64,000 nt of DNA from Skeletonema tropicum (GCA_037178625.1 CM074129.1:2666001-2730000), one strand, 5' to 3'; shown: positions 42,493 through 54,614, counted from the stretch's first letter. Made by a program: numbers and translations. Notes: a model not told the origin generated them from the letters alone.

Positions 42493-44556
42493 TCAGGTTG
42501 GCAGCTTCCGTTTCTTCCGCTTGGGAGGTGCGTGTCTTTGGGTAGTGGCCTGAAGTGTTGAATCCCCAACAGCGAGCGATGCAGCGCTCCTTTTCTGATT
42601 AAGGAGGGACTCTGTCTGCTGCATTGGAGTTGGGTCGTCCCCGTGGACTTTACCTCTAGTTTTGGGGCCGCCTGGGATAATCCGCTTGTCCTTTCTCCGT
42701 CGTTTATTGCGCTCCTTGCACGATGAACCTGAGCCAGCCGTCTTTACCCTGACCGGCTTGGGGATAGGCTTGCCCGCTGCGAGGTGACCACTCTTGCGCT
42801 TGCCACCCGTTGAATTCGATCGGCTAGGCAGTCTTGCTGCGGCAGGAGCTCTTGGTTGATTCCTGCTGCTAGACCACAGCAACATTGCGATCCTCATCCT
42901 AGTCTCTTTGAGGAGGAAGTCCGCCTGGTTGTAGGAATTCTCGCACAGAGGGATGTTTTGTGCCAGTAGGGTTGCGTTGACGAGGACAAAGAGACCACAA
43001 TCATATCCGTTGGTCTGCCGTGGAGAGTTCATTGAGTCATCGATGAGTCGCCAAGAGTTGTCCCAATCAGCGTTCACCTCCCCATGTATTTCTCGATACT
43101 TATCCTTGAGATACTGCAGCATAGCCCTTAGGTACCGCTGGTTATACTCCTTCCTGCCCTGGGAATCCCACAGTTTAATCTCCTTGAGGACGGTGTCGGC
43201 TCTGAGGAGCAACCAATGGCGATTACCCCGGTTAATCGGCACGTATATCTCCCGCACCCCCAAGATCCCGTTCTTCCGTCTCAACGTATTGCCCCAGGAG
43301 CGCACATTGTTGTAGTTGTAGATGGGTATTGATTGCCCGTCTGTCCCAGTCTGAAGGAGTGCTGACATGAAGAAGGAGGTGAAGAAGTAGACCCGTTGGG
43401 AGTTCACCTTTGGAAAGAGAACCCTGCGGAGGAAACTGTTGATGATTTCGTCGTTTAGCCATTGTGGTGGTCGCAGTGAGAGCATTGCTTCCCGGTGAAC
43501 CTTATCTCCTCCTGCCATGTCAAGGGTGAAAGTCTCGGGGACCGCTCTGAAGAGGTCCCTGGGGGAGAATGTCCTTGTCTCTTCATCCGTATTACGTCGT
43601 AGCAGCTCCAGACAATCGGTGCGTTGCGTCCCTAGGTCTGGCGGTAGCCTTGGCCTCTGCCGGGTGGAGGAGGCCCGAGCTTCTGCCCGAAGTTGCTGCT
43701 GAAAGATAGGGGCAAAACGCAAAGGAGCCTTCGTGGCAGTCGTCTTGTCGGTGCTAGTGGCTGCTGTCACGTCTGTTTCCTGTGGAGCGGTCCTTGGTTG
43801 AGCCATCGACGGATTTTCATTGTCCAGTCTACCTCCCGTGAGGTCTCCGGCCGCTTCTCTACTCGCCACCGCCGCATTCAACCAATACTGTTGTTGCTCA
43901 GTGCTCTTGGCAAAAAGTTCCTCCGGTTGGATTTCCAGCAGACATCTAGCTTCTTCCGGCAGGCCGTCAGTTCCTAAACTAAGTTGGTGCTCTATCTCTT
44001 TCTGGATTTGTTCTCTCGAAGCCAGGACCTTCGTGCCTTTGGTTTTGTGGTGTTTGGTGAGGTTCCTGCAAATCCATTGGGTGTGCGTGAGGGAGAGTAT
44101 CTGGTCCAGGAAGCCCTTCGTCCAACTGTCGATGGTCAGCCGGAGCCGCATGCCCAGAAGATAATTTTGTTGCAGTTGTAGAAGCCCGACGGACACTTTC
44201 CCCTCCGTGAAATGTCTCCATCCGATTCTATCCAAACTATTACCAACTTGTCTCGTTTCCTGGGACATACTGTCGCCATACTTGTCCGGCAGGTCCACAA
44301 ACAATCGCTTGCCTTGGGCTGCAATAAACCTTGGGATCCAAATCATTAGGTCGGGGTGGGTGTGGTGGTCTCTCATCCAGTCCAATAAATTCTCAATGCA
44401 GTCGCTGAGTAATCCCCGTCTAATGTCACTTGTACACCGATTCAGGTGGTCAGCCGTTTCGTAACACCCGCAGTTGGGACACAACGCTGAGGCTTCCTTG
44501 TCCCATCTAGTAATCATTTGGCCAGTGCCGCAGAAACCAGAACACTGCTTGGCGTA
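42493..44556 (-). CDS. Retrotransposon ORF2, distal part: zinc knuckle and Ulp1-type protease
   Basis: 687 codons, in frame with the proximal part (48486-53777) if element B is removed: FRLW then YAKQCSGFCGTGQMI. The first 45 residues hold a CCHC-like knuckle (CPNCGCYETADHLNRC) common at the C terminus of RT proteins. The last third has a C48 (Ulp1/SENP) fold: LNDEIINSFLRRVLFP, the catalytic His in GNRHWLLL, Asp in KLWDSQG, and the Gln-Cys pair in PRQTNGYDCGLFVLV. A very basic Lys/Arg tail follows. Ulp1 proteases cleave SUMO-like tags in cells; here a role in polyprotein processing or host deSUMOylation is possible. All catalytic residues appear present. Confidence 0.88.
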   Translation of the reverse strand, partial: YAKQCSGFCGTGQMITRWDKEASALCPNCGCYETADHLNRCTSDIRRGLLSDCIENLLDWMRDHHTHPDLMIWIPRFIAAQGKRLFVDLPDKYGDSMSQETRQVGNSLDRIGWRHFTEGKVSVGLLQLQQNYLLGMRLRLTIDSWTKGFLDQILSLTHTQWICRNLTKHHKTKGTKVLASREQIQKEIEHQLSLGTDGLPEEARCLLEIQPEELFAKSTEQQQYWLNAAVASREAAGDLTGGRLDNENPSMAQPRTAPQETDVTAATSTDKTTATKAPLRFAPIFQQQLRAEARASSTRQRPRLPPDLGTQRTDCLELLRRNTDEETRTFSPRDLFRAVPETFTLDMAGGDKVHREAMLSLRPPQWLNDEIINSFLRRVLFPKVNSQRVYFFTSFFMSALLQTGTDGQSIPIYNYNNVRSWGNTLRRKNGILGVREIYVPINRGNRHWLLLRADTVLKEIKLWDSQGRKEYNQRYLRAMLQYLKDKYREIHGEVNADWDNSWRLIDDSMNSPRQTNGYDCGLFVLVNATLLAQNIPLCENSYNQADFLLKETRMRIAMLLWSSSRNQPRAPAAARLPSRSNSTGGKRKSGHLAAGKPIPKPVRVKTAGSGSSCKERNKRRRKDKRIIPGGPKTRGKVHGDDPTPMQQTESLLNQKRSAASLAVGDSTLQATTQRHAPPKRKKRKLPT

Positions 44557-44823
44557 TAAACAGGGGCGCGCAGAATGGTGCAATAGTGGTGGCGTGCAGC
44601 GGTGTATGTGGCGGGTTCAGCGCGGGCCCTCGGGGCCTGTAAAGTATTGTGTCGTCATCTTGCTGTTGGCCATTTGCTGTGTGGCTTGTCAGTAGTCTTT
44701 ATACAACGGAATTCGGCTATAAAGTTGCTCTGCAATGACGTTGGCCTTAATTGGTATAATTGTGCTGTGCACAATTTTACCAATTAGTCTCTTTACAATA
44801 GAATACGGCTATAAAGTTGCTCT

Positions 44824-44984
44824 GCAATGACGTTGTCAATCTTTATCAATGTGAAAAGAAATGTCTTGAATGCAATAAGCCACGAAGTCCTTATTACAAG
44901 CTAGGAGTTTTTCCAGATGATGGTAGTAAGCAATATAACCGAACTCTTTATGATTCATTAATTACGAGTTTCGGTGGAGCTTAG
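44824..44984 (+). pseudogene. Cys-rich coding fragment unique to element B
   Basis: An open frame reads CNDVVNLYQCEKKCLECNKP, then SPYYKLGVFPDDGSKQYNR and stops at TAG 44982-44984. The C-x3-C-x2-C spacing suggests a zinc-binding segment. Copies A and C have unrelated sequence at this place, so this could be captured host or transposon coding DNA. No family recognised. Confidence 0.35.
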
Positions 44985-45983
44985 CCACCTTCATCAGCGG
45001 TTCTAATTGCATGGAGACAGGCCACAAAAAATTTGAATCAAAAGGTCTCAAGAATGAGAAAAGGCGTGGTAGCTGTCATTGTTCTAACGGTCGTAAGTTT
45101 TGTTGGCGTTTCGTGGGCGTGGGCCAGCGTACAAGGCATATCTTTTCCATCGGGGAGATCCAAAGTAGCGTAGCTACGTGCTTTGCTCTGAATTACTTCC
45201 GGAACTTCAACTTGAAGTGTTGGGATTTTCCCCCCTCCCATCCCCGCTGAAATGCCCATTTTGATTGTCATTTAGATGCTATATCTTATGATTTAGATCT
45301 AAAAATCGCTTGATTTGTGCTAAAAAGGACTTTTCCAGGCTAATTAAGTCAGATTGTCGATGAGCTTCTTCGTTCTTTCCGGTGTGCATCCCCGTCACCC
45401 TCTATTTTCTTAATTTTTTCTCTGAGTGACGTGGTAAACTTCGTTACTTAAGGAATTAGTACACTTGATTCCAATCGTCTTACGTCACAAAGTACCAGAA
45501 GTCAGGTGTTGGCAAAATCCAATGAACAAAAAAGTATTTAAGTTCATGCAGCAAGTACTCAGGTCGACATTGGCTCAATTACATTATCTGCCGAGTCGTC
45601 TATTGATGCAAGTCTAAATAGACGCCGACGTTGGTTGCCGACGTGTTTGCATTTGAATAACTGCCGATCTTTGGCCACGTACTGATCAATACGTCAGTTC
45701 TTAACTCCACGTCGACGTCTTGTGTTGAGCTGAATCTTTTTGTCGACGTGTTGTCGATGTGTTGAACCACAAGATCTTGTGTTGCCGACGTAGCTTACGA
45801 AGGAACTCGTTTACTTCATGACGTGGTTGGTTATTGATTGCATTGTTCTCTGCTGATTATTGCGCTGGTGCGTTGGCGGCGGTTATGTAGGCAGTTTGTA
45901 CGTTGTCGAGCCGTTCAACAGCTCTCATAAATTATGCATTGCATCATTTACATCATCACATTTCTACATTGTCCGAATAAATA

Positions 45984-46842
45984 ATGAAGTTTGGCAACAC
46001 AAATCCAGTTATATCCACCGTTGGTAGTAATGGTAAGGGCTTCCGTGCCGTGCGGAATCGGAGCAATGTCGATGCACGTCTTACTTCGTCAGGGGTCAAG
46101 ACTGCCGCTAAACCGTCGGCTCCTGTCATTGCATTGAGCGTAACAGACATCAATTGGCGTTTGGTGCGTACCGACGATCGTATCTTCTTGCTGCTAGCGT
46201 CTGTTGCATTAGGCGATGGGTTTGACGTTGCCAAGTTGGAGAAGGAACAACTGCTCTTTTCTGCTCTTTCCGTCTTTGAAGTCGGGTCAATCAAGTACAT
46301 CCTGAATGAACTGTCTGAACATTACCCGAATGTCCCAGTTGGTAAGACTGATTCTACTGACAAAGATGATCTGGTGTCTGCAGCGGTCAACTTCTTAATG
46401 TTTGCCGCTATTGCTCAGAAAGGAGGTACAAGCCAAGCGCCGTACACTTCAAATTGTGAGCATTTTTGGTAAGAGAGAAGGTTAACCTTCGTGTGGTTCA
46501 ATGATTTTGGTATTTTTGTTCATTGTACCGTTTTACAAATTCTGTCTTTCCTTTTTACTTACAAGTTTTTTTTTCAACCTTCAACTTCACACCAGTGATG
46601 AGAACGGGAAACTTGTACTTGAAGACAAAACTCATTCGGGCTCCCGTGATCAGCCTGTTCAAGATGATGATGAACCGGATTTGTCCGAGAAAGGTGCTGT
46701 CACGAAAAAGTCTAAACCGGTACCTGTCGGAGAGAAGGCCTCTCCTGATTCAACTATCATGTGAGTTTATTTTGTGTGCATGTGCACTGCCGCACTAAGT
46801 ATCGCTTGCTTATTGAATCATTTTAGTATAATCGATCACTGA
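45984..46842 (+). CDS. Unrecognised spliced protein of element B
   Basis: Counterpart of 37877-38735 in the opposite orientation, with the same three-exon layout (45984-46468, 46596-46760, 46827-46842). The protein is nearly identical to that of copies A and C. Conservation of both splice borders and reading frame in a copy whose helicase is broken suggests either recent insertion or selection on this ORF. Confidence 0.5.
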
Positions 46843-46883
46843 ACAATTTTACCTAATAAACAAATGCAACTGCCTACGTAGAC

Positions 46884-48053
46884 ATGCTGATCAAAACACA
46901 CGAACGACTGAAAGTACCAATAGCTAGGCTCAGGTGTCAATTCAGCAGCAGGATGGCGGGCAATAACACAGCATACCAGTTGCACTTTTACGGCAGGAGG
47001 CTATTCTACACCTTTGATGTGTGCGTAGGTGCACATGTTTGCTTGGAGTCAGCCAACATCGATCCCAACTCAGGATTGTACGTCTCAGCTATTGGGGTAG
47101 TAGTCGAGATCGTTTACGATAAGGATCGCTCCGTTGGACCAAACGGTAAAGGTGAGGTTAGCCTACCGAAGTACATTGTTGTGGATTTCCCTACATACAA
47201 ACCACCACCAGGCGAGGACCCATGGGACAAGAACAACCCAACGGTGAGTAAAAGTTGACACACGAAAGACACAAGACAATTGCCACTCTCTGCGAAAACA
47301 CTACTAACTCATTTCATACTGATACAAATGCATCCTACCCCAACTTATTGCGCACAGCACGTGCCAATCCCACCCTACGAGCAGATTTGCAACAGGGGAT
47401 GCTGCACCGCATTATTCATGCCATTGCAAATTGCCTACGCCATCACCATCCACCGCTGTCAAGGACTCGAAGCTGGATTCGACAAAGGAGACCGCTGGAA
47501 CCGCATGATAATAGATCCAGCAGATGAGTTGTGGGAGATTAGCAAGTTTCTTGGAACAATGTACGTGGCTACCAGCAGAGGCAAAACACTTGGCTCCAAA
47601 GATCAAGCATACCCGTCGGACAGTGCCATATACTGGACCGGAAGCAACATTTCAACGAACCGATTAAAAAATTGCAAGAGAAAGCAAAATGGCCAGTTCT
47701 GCGAATCGTACAAGAAGCGAGCAAATTGGGTGAAATACTTGGAGGGGAAGGCAGAAGAGTCGAAGACGAGGTATAGCAAGAGAAAGTTAGAGGAAATCAC
47801 AAAAACATCATACGCAGCAGCAATCAAGGGCGATTTCATCAAAGACAGGACAGACCTGACAACCAGGATTACTGACATCATAACCCGAACAAGAAGTGGA
47901 AAGAAGCGAAGAAGGATCATGAAATCCCAAGTGATTACTTCGCAGGATCTTCATCTGGTGATTAGTAAAATTGATCACTGCACAGTTTTACAAAACAGAC
48001 ACTTTCTCACCACAAAGAATACAACAACTCAATTAAGCGTCTGCATCTGGTGA
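46884..48053 (+). pseudogene. PIF1-like helicase remnant of element B
   Basis: Exons 46884-47243 and 47358-48053 keep the C-terminal helicase region including AYAITIHRCQG. The N-terminal half with Walker B and motif III is deleted; sequence jumps from GCAACTGCC to TACGTAGACATGC. Near the end a 4-base deletion (ATAACCCGAAC versus ATAACCAACCCGAAC in A) shifts the frame and replaces the normal C terminus. Not functional. Confidence 0.8.
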
Positions 48054-48485
48054 TCAGTAAAACATCTGCAAGCGCACGATTCGATATATCAAGCACAGTT
48101 TTACAAAAAGACATTTTCTCGCGACGAAGAAAGACAAAAACTAAATCGACTAACGCCCGTGTAAAACCTGTATTTCTTTCTCGTACAGACCGATATAGAT
48201 GCTCAAAAAGCGCATCTAGTACAGTCAATTTCTCGCTTTCAACAGGTACTTCTTGCTTTCTACATAGGAACACATACAGATCCTACGCCGGTAGTCTCTA
48301 CCGAGGACTCTACGTGTCCCTAAAGTAAACCTTCTCACTAAAAAACACATGTACTGATTCCTACCTATAACTCTGTAGAATAATGGGGGTGAAAAATAAT
48401 GAATTTTCCCACCTGTAATAGAAGGGCACCTGCGGCCCCCTATTACGCTGCTCTGCACTCCATGAACGGGGGCCCCGAGGGCCGA

Positions 48486-51400
48486 CCAAAGTCTGAACAT
48501 CTGAGGCCGACGCCCTATAAGATCCCGCAGGGGCTCCCATGCCACGGTGTCGAAGATAGAGGGTGACATGAGTCCTTCATCGGAGTAGAACTGTTTTGCT
48601 CTTTCTTTGCCAATGTAGTAACGGAGTTCTTTGGCCATATCCGCGGTTTGCTTCTCATTGCCGATAATTACCACCGCTGACTCGAGAGGTAGCGATAGCG
48701 TTGCAGGGTGGGCTGCCGTCGTATTCACTGCCCGCCGCAAAGCCCGTTTGGCTCTGTCATCACAGATAACATTGAGCTGTGCCTCTATCGACAATGCATC
48801 GTAGCCCACTATGTCGTCCTGATGTGCCTTAACGTGAGACAGTCTGTGAACCAGTTTGGAGCGAGACTGTATCTTCCGCAGCACCCGTAGAATATCGTTG
48901 TTCTTGGCCGCAGCTGCGATCCTGGCATACTTCGTCGAAAAGGTGTGGATTGTCCCTAGATTGTCGCAGAAAATGTTGGCGTTGGAAAGAATCTCGTAGT
49001 GCTCCTCGGCCGTCAGCAGTAAGATATGGATGGCTAACATCCCCAGCTGCTCCCCTCTATAGCTGCCTGCCCATTTGGATCTCTCCGTAAAATCACCTTG
49101 CAATGACTTCCCCGTCTCCTCGCAGTACATAATCCAAGCCGCCCCGCAGACGTCCACTGAAATCTCTTTGATATAAGAACCATCTGTGCAACAGAAGAGA
49201 GATCCTCTGTGTATGGCCTCCACTATCCATGCTGGATCTTCCTGACCTGCCAAATCCTGCCACATCCACGTGCCTCCTTTGCTAAATAGCCTCTCCCAGA
49301 ATGAAGCAAAGACTGTATGACCTGGTGCTGCCACGAGAGGTGGGCCTCTCTGCATCAGTCTAACTGAACCATTGTCGTATTCAAGGATGGTAGCTGGAGC
49401 CAAGGTGGTGGAGGGTCTATCTAGCTGTCTTGACGGGTGGAGCACGTGTGATCTATCTCCGGAGTCCCTGTCGTGCACGTATTCCTGGATCGTGCTGTCA
49501 GTATGTATCTCCACTGCGAAGGTTTCGGTGTTCCAGAAATGCCTCCATTTCCTATGTGAAGGATGTAGCCATTCCCTCAACGGCTCCTCCAGCCTCAGAT
49601 TGAGCGGTGCGATCTGGAGCAGATATTTTTTCCATAGTTTGAAATCTGCCGCAGTTGGAAATTCTGGGCCGAAGAGCAGTCCAGACCTATGCTTCCCTAA
49701 CAGTCCTTCTTCAGAGTCCATCCAGTGCCCGTCCAGTAAGTGCTTCTCCAGGTATTTTCCATTGGCCGAAGTGATGTCAGAGAGGAAGAGAGCCTCTTGT
49801 GCCTTTCTGACTCTGTTAACACGCAACAGATCTTTCCCTCGTAAGCCCATTTCAACCATCATGTGCATGATGACCTTGTCCCCTCTCCGAGGGAGTGGGA
49901 TATCGTCACACCGCAAGTCAAGAGTAATCCCCAGCTCGTCAAGTTTTTCCCAAAATGATTTGATCCACGAGTCGGTTGCAAGATGCCCCCACGTACGGAA
50001 GTCATAGCTAAAAGGACAGTCCGGTACCCCCAATTCAATTTGCAGATGACGAATGACCACACTCAACGTAAATCCAAGATGACGGTCCTTCACCGCTGGA
50101 TCGGGTTTGTCATCGTAATGCTGAAGGAAAGACGCGAGTGTAGCGGCCGTTGTCTCGATTGTCAGATCATTGAGGCCCATGCCTCCAAATGCTGGTGGAA
50201 GATACCTCCATTCTCTGGTGATAGAACGGGTAACCCCGAGGCTGCTGAGAAGGTAGAAATCCGCAGAAGACAATCCCTTTTTTAGCTCAGCAATTGGTGC
50301 CGAGCATGCCCCAAGACCATAGCGCAGTCCTGACCACAGTTGGCAGGAGTAGCTCATCCAGACCGACCTAACCGGGATGTGCCCACTTTTAATCTGAGCG
50401 GTCCACGTTGTCACTCTTTCTTTCATCTGTTCGAAATGCTGATCCGCCTTTCCATCTGGTCTGGCAAATAATCCGAGGTTGTTGTCTGCCTTATTGGTAG
50501 GGAGTTTGTCGATTGGTTCCGTAGCTCCTGAGGTTGTCGGGACATGGAAGGCTAGCGAGGACAGATCATTGTCCTCCATCTCGGCTCCGTCTGTCTCTCC
50601 CTGCCGTCGCTGTTGCTGATCAGTATACACCCATCCCCCTTTGCCGTCCGCTGATTGATGATGGATAGTTACCCCACACTTCTCGCCTTTTAAAGCACCC
50701 CCTGTCGCTCCGAGTAATCCCCCCCAATCCGAGATTGAGGCTTGGCCTTTAGCTGCTGTCGAGAACAGGTCATCATCTTCGTCCAAACCAGCCCAAAGGT
50801 TGGTGTCGTCAACGTACAGGATCCCCACCTGCCGGACAGATTTCCTAGTTATCGGGCATTCTATCGTAACACCGTGTCCGCTCCGACGTTGCACATTTAC
50901 TATCGTGGTACTCGTCTGTTGCCAAGTGGCAGAAGCCGCGCCATTACCTTGAGCGAGCCCCTGCTTGCCGTCCTCTTTCCCGCCGAAGTAAGATTCAGAT
51001 TGCCCGTAGCCTGTACGCAGGAAGAACTCCATGTTGTGAAGGGGACGTAGCATCGACAGTACTGCACAGTTTGGAACTTTGAACGCTTGGAGGGTGAGAC
51101 TAGCGGCTGGAAGGGCCACCCTGTCATAGCACTGTGCCGCATCGACTTGAGCAACTAGAAGCGGGCGTTTGGTGACCCTGGCGATGTCATAAAGTAAAAC
51201 CTGCTGCAGAATGGCGTCCTCTGCGGTTTTCCCTTTGGAGCTGAAGATCTCCTCTGGAATCATGCCTTCCTCTCTCGCTGAATTGATCATCCTGTGCCCG
51301 AAAATGAGTTTGTTGCAGAAGTTGAAGTCTGCTTCCAGTAGGAGGATGGCACGCAATTTGTTCACCACAGCTACCCCTGCGATTTTTTCCAGCATTACAG

Positions 51401-53777
51401 ACAGTCCTCGTGCCCATCTATCAGGACTTGCTCCAGTTGTGGTGGTCAGAGACAATTTCCTAGCCATCAGCTGTGACAATTTGTCATCATGTGCCATCGA
51501 CTTGTAGTGCCCAAAATGAATCCCCGATAAGGAGGAAGAAGTTCTTTCCTTCACGTGTCGCCAGTAGTACTGAAAGTCCTCTTGTGACACCGAGATCGAG
51601 ATCTCCCCGTTTCCCATCCGGGACCAGATCGAGGCCATTTCATCGAATAAGAGGAGCGTCCGAGGATCCGTGTCTGGTGGTGGCACAAACGTGCCTTCCA
51701 GAATCTCTACTGCGGCTGATGTGTCGGCGAAATTACCCAGTAGTTCAAATAGAGCACCTTGACAAATCGGTGCAGAGGTGGCCCGTCCAAATCTTGTTCG
51801 CAGCTCGGTCTTCAGCGCCTCCTCAATCGACTCTTTGGCCGTATGCTCAACCACTGAACCATCGTCCTGCACGACCTCCACTCTTGTTACACTCATCACT
51901 TCCTTAGCCTTTGTGGCTCTTTTGATGCCTTGCCAACACTTGCGCTGTGCCTCACCTCTGAGGATGGCTTTCACTCTGACTGCCTCTGCTTCCCTCTCAT
52001 TTGCTATTGCCTCGTTGAGTTTCTCATTTAAGAAGTGCTTCCGCAAGTAGGGAGAATCCGCCAGTAGCTGTCTCGTATGCTCTTTTGTGCTTCGATACAA
52101 GTCCACCAGTTCCGGAACGGGGGTAGACAGCCACTGTTCTAGACCTCTCCTTTTTGCGAATCTCCGCATATTCCCCATATTGACCTGCTTCCCTAGATGG
52201 TGCCGTAGTATCCATTTCAGGAGGTGGCGTTTATCTAACCAAGATTGTATCGCTGGAGAATATTCATAATGAGCTGGATAAAGGACTCTGCACTTGGACT
52301 CCGCGTACAAGAGTACATCTTCGACAATGTTGTCCAGTGTTTCCATCTGGGCAATGAATTCTGCGTCAGGCGGGAAGGAGGCAAGAGCCTCTAACTCGGA
52401 GAGTTTTTGGTCAATCTGTTTCTCGTGGAAACCCTTTCTTACTAACTCGAGATATTTGTCTCGTACCCGCGGGACCTTTGAGTTCAACTTCCTGGCCTTT
52501 GGAGGCACAATACGACAGAGGGCAGTGCCAAGGACGGATCTGGTTTGCAAATCTACCACCACCGGCCGATGATCTCCCAAGTCTGGATCAAAGGGGAGGT
52601 AACAAGCGCTGATCAGTTCGATATCGTCTGACACCCAAATACCGTCAATCGCCCCATTTCCATTGTCGTTGCCTCTGAAGTGTGTGAAGGGCCCTTTCTG
52701 TCCAGGCATGATTCTGTGAACAGCCTCTCGCATGTTGATGTCATTGCCTGCTAGCCGCCTGCTCAATTCGCCGTCCAGTGCATTCTCATTAGCATCCATC
52801 ATTAGTACCACTCGATCTCCTAATGTCCTCCACTTTATAATGGCCGCGACGAGCTCTCGACGAAATAGGTCTTTGGGGTTTGTATCGAATTGATGGGATT
52901 GAATGTACCTCACGATGTGTTGGTAGTAGGTGCCAACCCCTTCCGAGCGGCAGGGTGCATACGCTGAGATGAACACCGTTCCCACTCCATTTGTCGGCTC
53001 GGTGCGGTACCAGCAAAACATGCCTAGCTCCGTTTCATCCTGCCCCCTAGTGGTAGGTAGGCCCGCCAATTCTTCTCTCAGAACCACCGCTGTCCCCCCT
53101 GCTTGGAAGTTCCCGATGTTGTGGAGTTCCCGCGTATTGTGAGCATGAACCGATGCAATTCTATCATCTCCGTGCCGAAGGGTGTTAGCAATCTGTAAGG
53201 ATGGATTTAACGCCCGAAAATTGGTGTTGGTCTCTTGGAGCCCCAACACGTCGACCCTGTATTCTCGTAGCACGTGCTTCAGTCGTTCTATCTTGGTGTT
53301 GTTGGGCTGCCACAGGCTGAGGCCATTGATGTTCATGGACAATACTCGAACCGTCTCGTGTCCTTTGTGGGCCACCCTAAGCGGGCCGTACACCGGCACC
53401 TTGATGCTGCTCACTGAGCAATTGTCTGCCTTATTATCTAGGCCGACCGACCGCAGGCCGTCCAGCTCAGTAGATCTATGCTGCTGCGACTCCAATAACT
53501 CGTCAAGCTCCCTGTTGGATGGATCATCGCGTTGTCTTGTACGATCCGCTAGCAACTGCCTCATTGTGTCTGTATCCAACGCATCCTCCAGCTTGGTTCC
53601 TCCTGCAATGGTGTTGCGGCGTCTCATAGAATCTCGATATTGCTGTGCTCTTTGTGCTGACTTCTTCTTCTTCTTTGTTTTGGATGGCCTATTAGACTTA
53701 TATTCACGTTGCCTCTGTCTGAAATGGCTCACCTCGGCCTCCCGGGCAAAGGAGGGTGGAGGCTGCCGTGGATCCAT
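48486..53777 (-). CDS. Retrotransposon ORF2, proximal part: endonuclease, reverse transcriptase, RNase H
   Basis: 1,764 in-frame codons before element B. The basic N terminus (KTKKKKKSAQRAQQYRDS) is followed by an APE-type endonuclease at residues about 143-412 with VRVLSMNINGL, LGLQETN, LMMDANEN, GAIDGIWVS and LGDHRPVVVD. The reverse transcriptase (about 740-1040) shows palm A VAQVDAAQCYDRV, motif B GLAQGNGAASATW and catalytic ILYVDDTNLWAG. RNase H (about 1527-1680) has CCTDGSYI, GEQLGMLAI, IFCDNLGTI and HVKAHQDD. All expected acidic residues are present. The frame continues about 86 codons into element B before a stop, giving an artificial 1,850-aa chimera ending at 48225. Confidence 0.93.
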
Positions 53778-54614
53778 TACACCGCTCGCCCCACAACACG
53801 CGTAAAACGTGGAGGGGCGTCCTGCATCTCTGCCGTGGCTTGTGAGGCCAGAGCGAAGTCGTTCATACGAGCACTATCATCCAACTTTTCTTGGTAAGAA
53901 GCACCTAAACTACATTGAAGAAAGCTTTTGGTGTTGCCTCTCCTAATACTGTAATACCTGCTACTCAGATGTCTCGAAATCTGCAGCGTAACACCTGTAT
54001 CTGGCACAGAAAAAGTTGTTTCCCCATCGTCGAGGAAGTTGTTAATGACACTGTTGTTGTTTGTGCTGATGACATTATTGTTGTTCATGCTAATACGGAA
54101 ACAATTGTCGATGAAGGTGGCACGACCAATGAGATTGTCGATCTCTAAACTGCTGTGCCGTTTGTGGCTGCTGGCTTTTTTAATTACCCGCCAGAAGGTA
54201 ATCTGCACAATCCTCTCTGCTTTTCCCAATCCACCCCTGGCAGGGGGTGGCCACGGCGGCTTCGGGGAGGGTTCTGGTAATAAACCTGCTATTTTCCTAA
54301 TCTGGTCCACTGCCGTAACTGGTGCTCCCTCTCCATGATGCTCATTATTGTTGTTCATGCTAATACGGAAACAATTGTCGATGAAGGTGGCACGACCAAT
54401 GAGATTGTCGATCTCTAAACTGCTGTGCCGTTTGTGGCTGCTGGCTTTTTTAATTACCCGCCAGAAGGTAATCTGCACAATCCTCTCTGCTTTTCCCAAT
54501 CCACCCCTGGCAGGGGGTGGCCACGGCGGCTTCGGGGGGGGTTCTGGTAATAAACCTGCTATTTTCCTAATCTGGTCCACTGCCGTAACTGGTGCTCCCT
54601 CTCCATGATGCTCA
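53777..54614 (-). CDS. Retrotransposon ORF1, distal part
   Basis: The C-terminal part of ORF1 after element C. It carries two copies of the 90-residue repeat, then an Asn-rich stretch (NNNNVISTNNNSVINNFLDD) and a unique tail (TFSVPDTGVTLQISRHLSSR). The stop codon TAA shares its last base with the ORF2 start (TAATG), suggesting coupled termination and reinitiation. No zinc knuckle or coiled coil that I recognise. Confidence 0.7.
54069..54608 (-). repeat. 270-bp tandem repeats in ORF1, copies 3 and 4
   Basis: Two head-to-tail 270-bp units (54069-54338, 54339-54608), almost identical, each coding 90 residues with KIAGLLPEPPPKPPWPPPA, ITFWRVIKKASSHKRHSSLE and IDNCFRISMNNNN. Copies 1 and 2 lie beyond element C at about 59267-59806. 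Confidence 0.93.

Larger units (their letters stand above)
44557..48485 (-). mobile_element. Helitron-like element, copy B (3,929 bp, inverted relative to A and C)
   Basis: Same tips as A: 3' tip at 44557 (TAAACAGGGGCGCGC on the plus strand) and 5' tip at 48485 (inverse of TCGGCCC). It lies in the frame of retrotransposon ORF2 with flanks TTTGG and TACGCC joining without duplication, here G|T rather than A|T. Relative to A it has about 710 bp deleted (MBD-like fragment and the helicase Walker B half), a replaced block at about 44836-45178, and scattered substitutions. It inserted separately from C, and it appears the most diverged copy. Confidence 0.85.

Noticed and set aside
35521..48485. 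A and B as arms of one large composite transposon or inverted duplication
   Set aside because: Their flanks are unrelated, B interrupts ORF2 precisely, and the mariner and LINE borders lie between them, so they are independent insertions.
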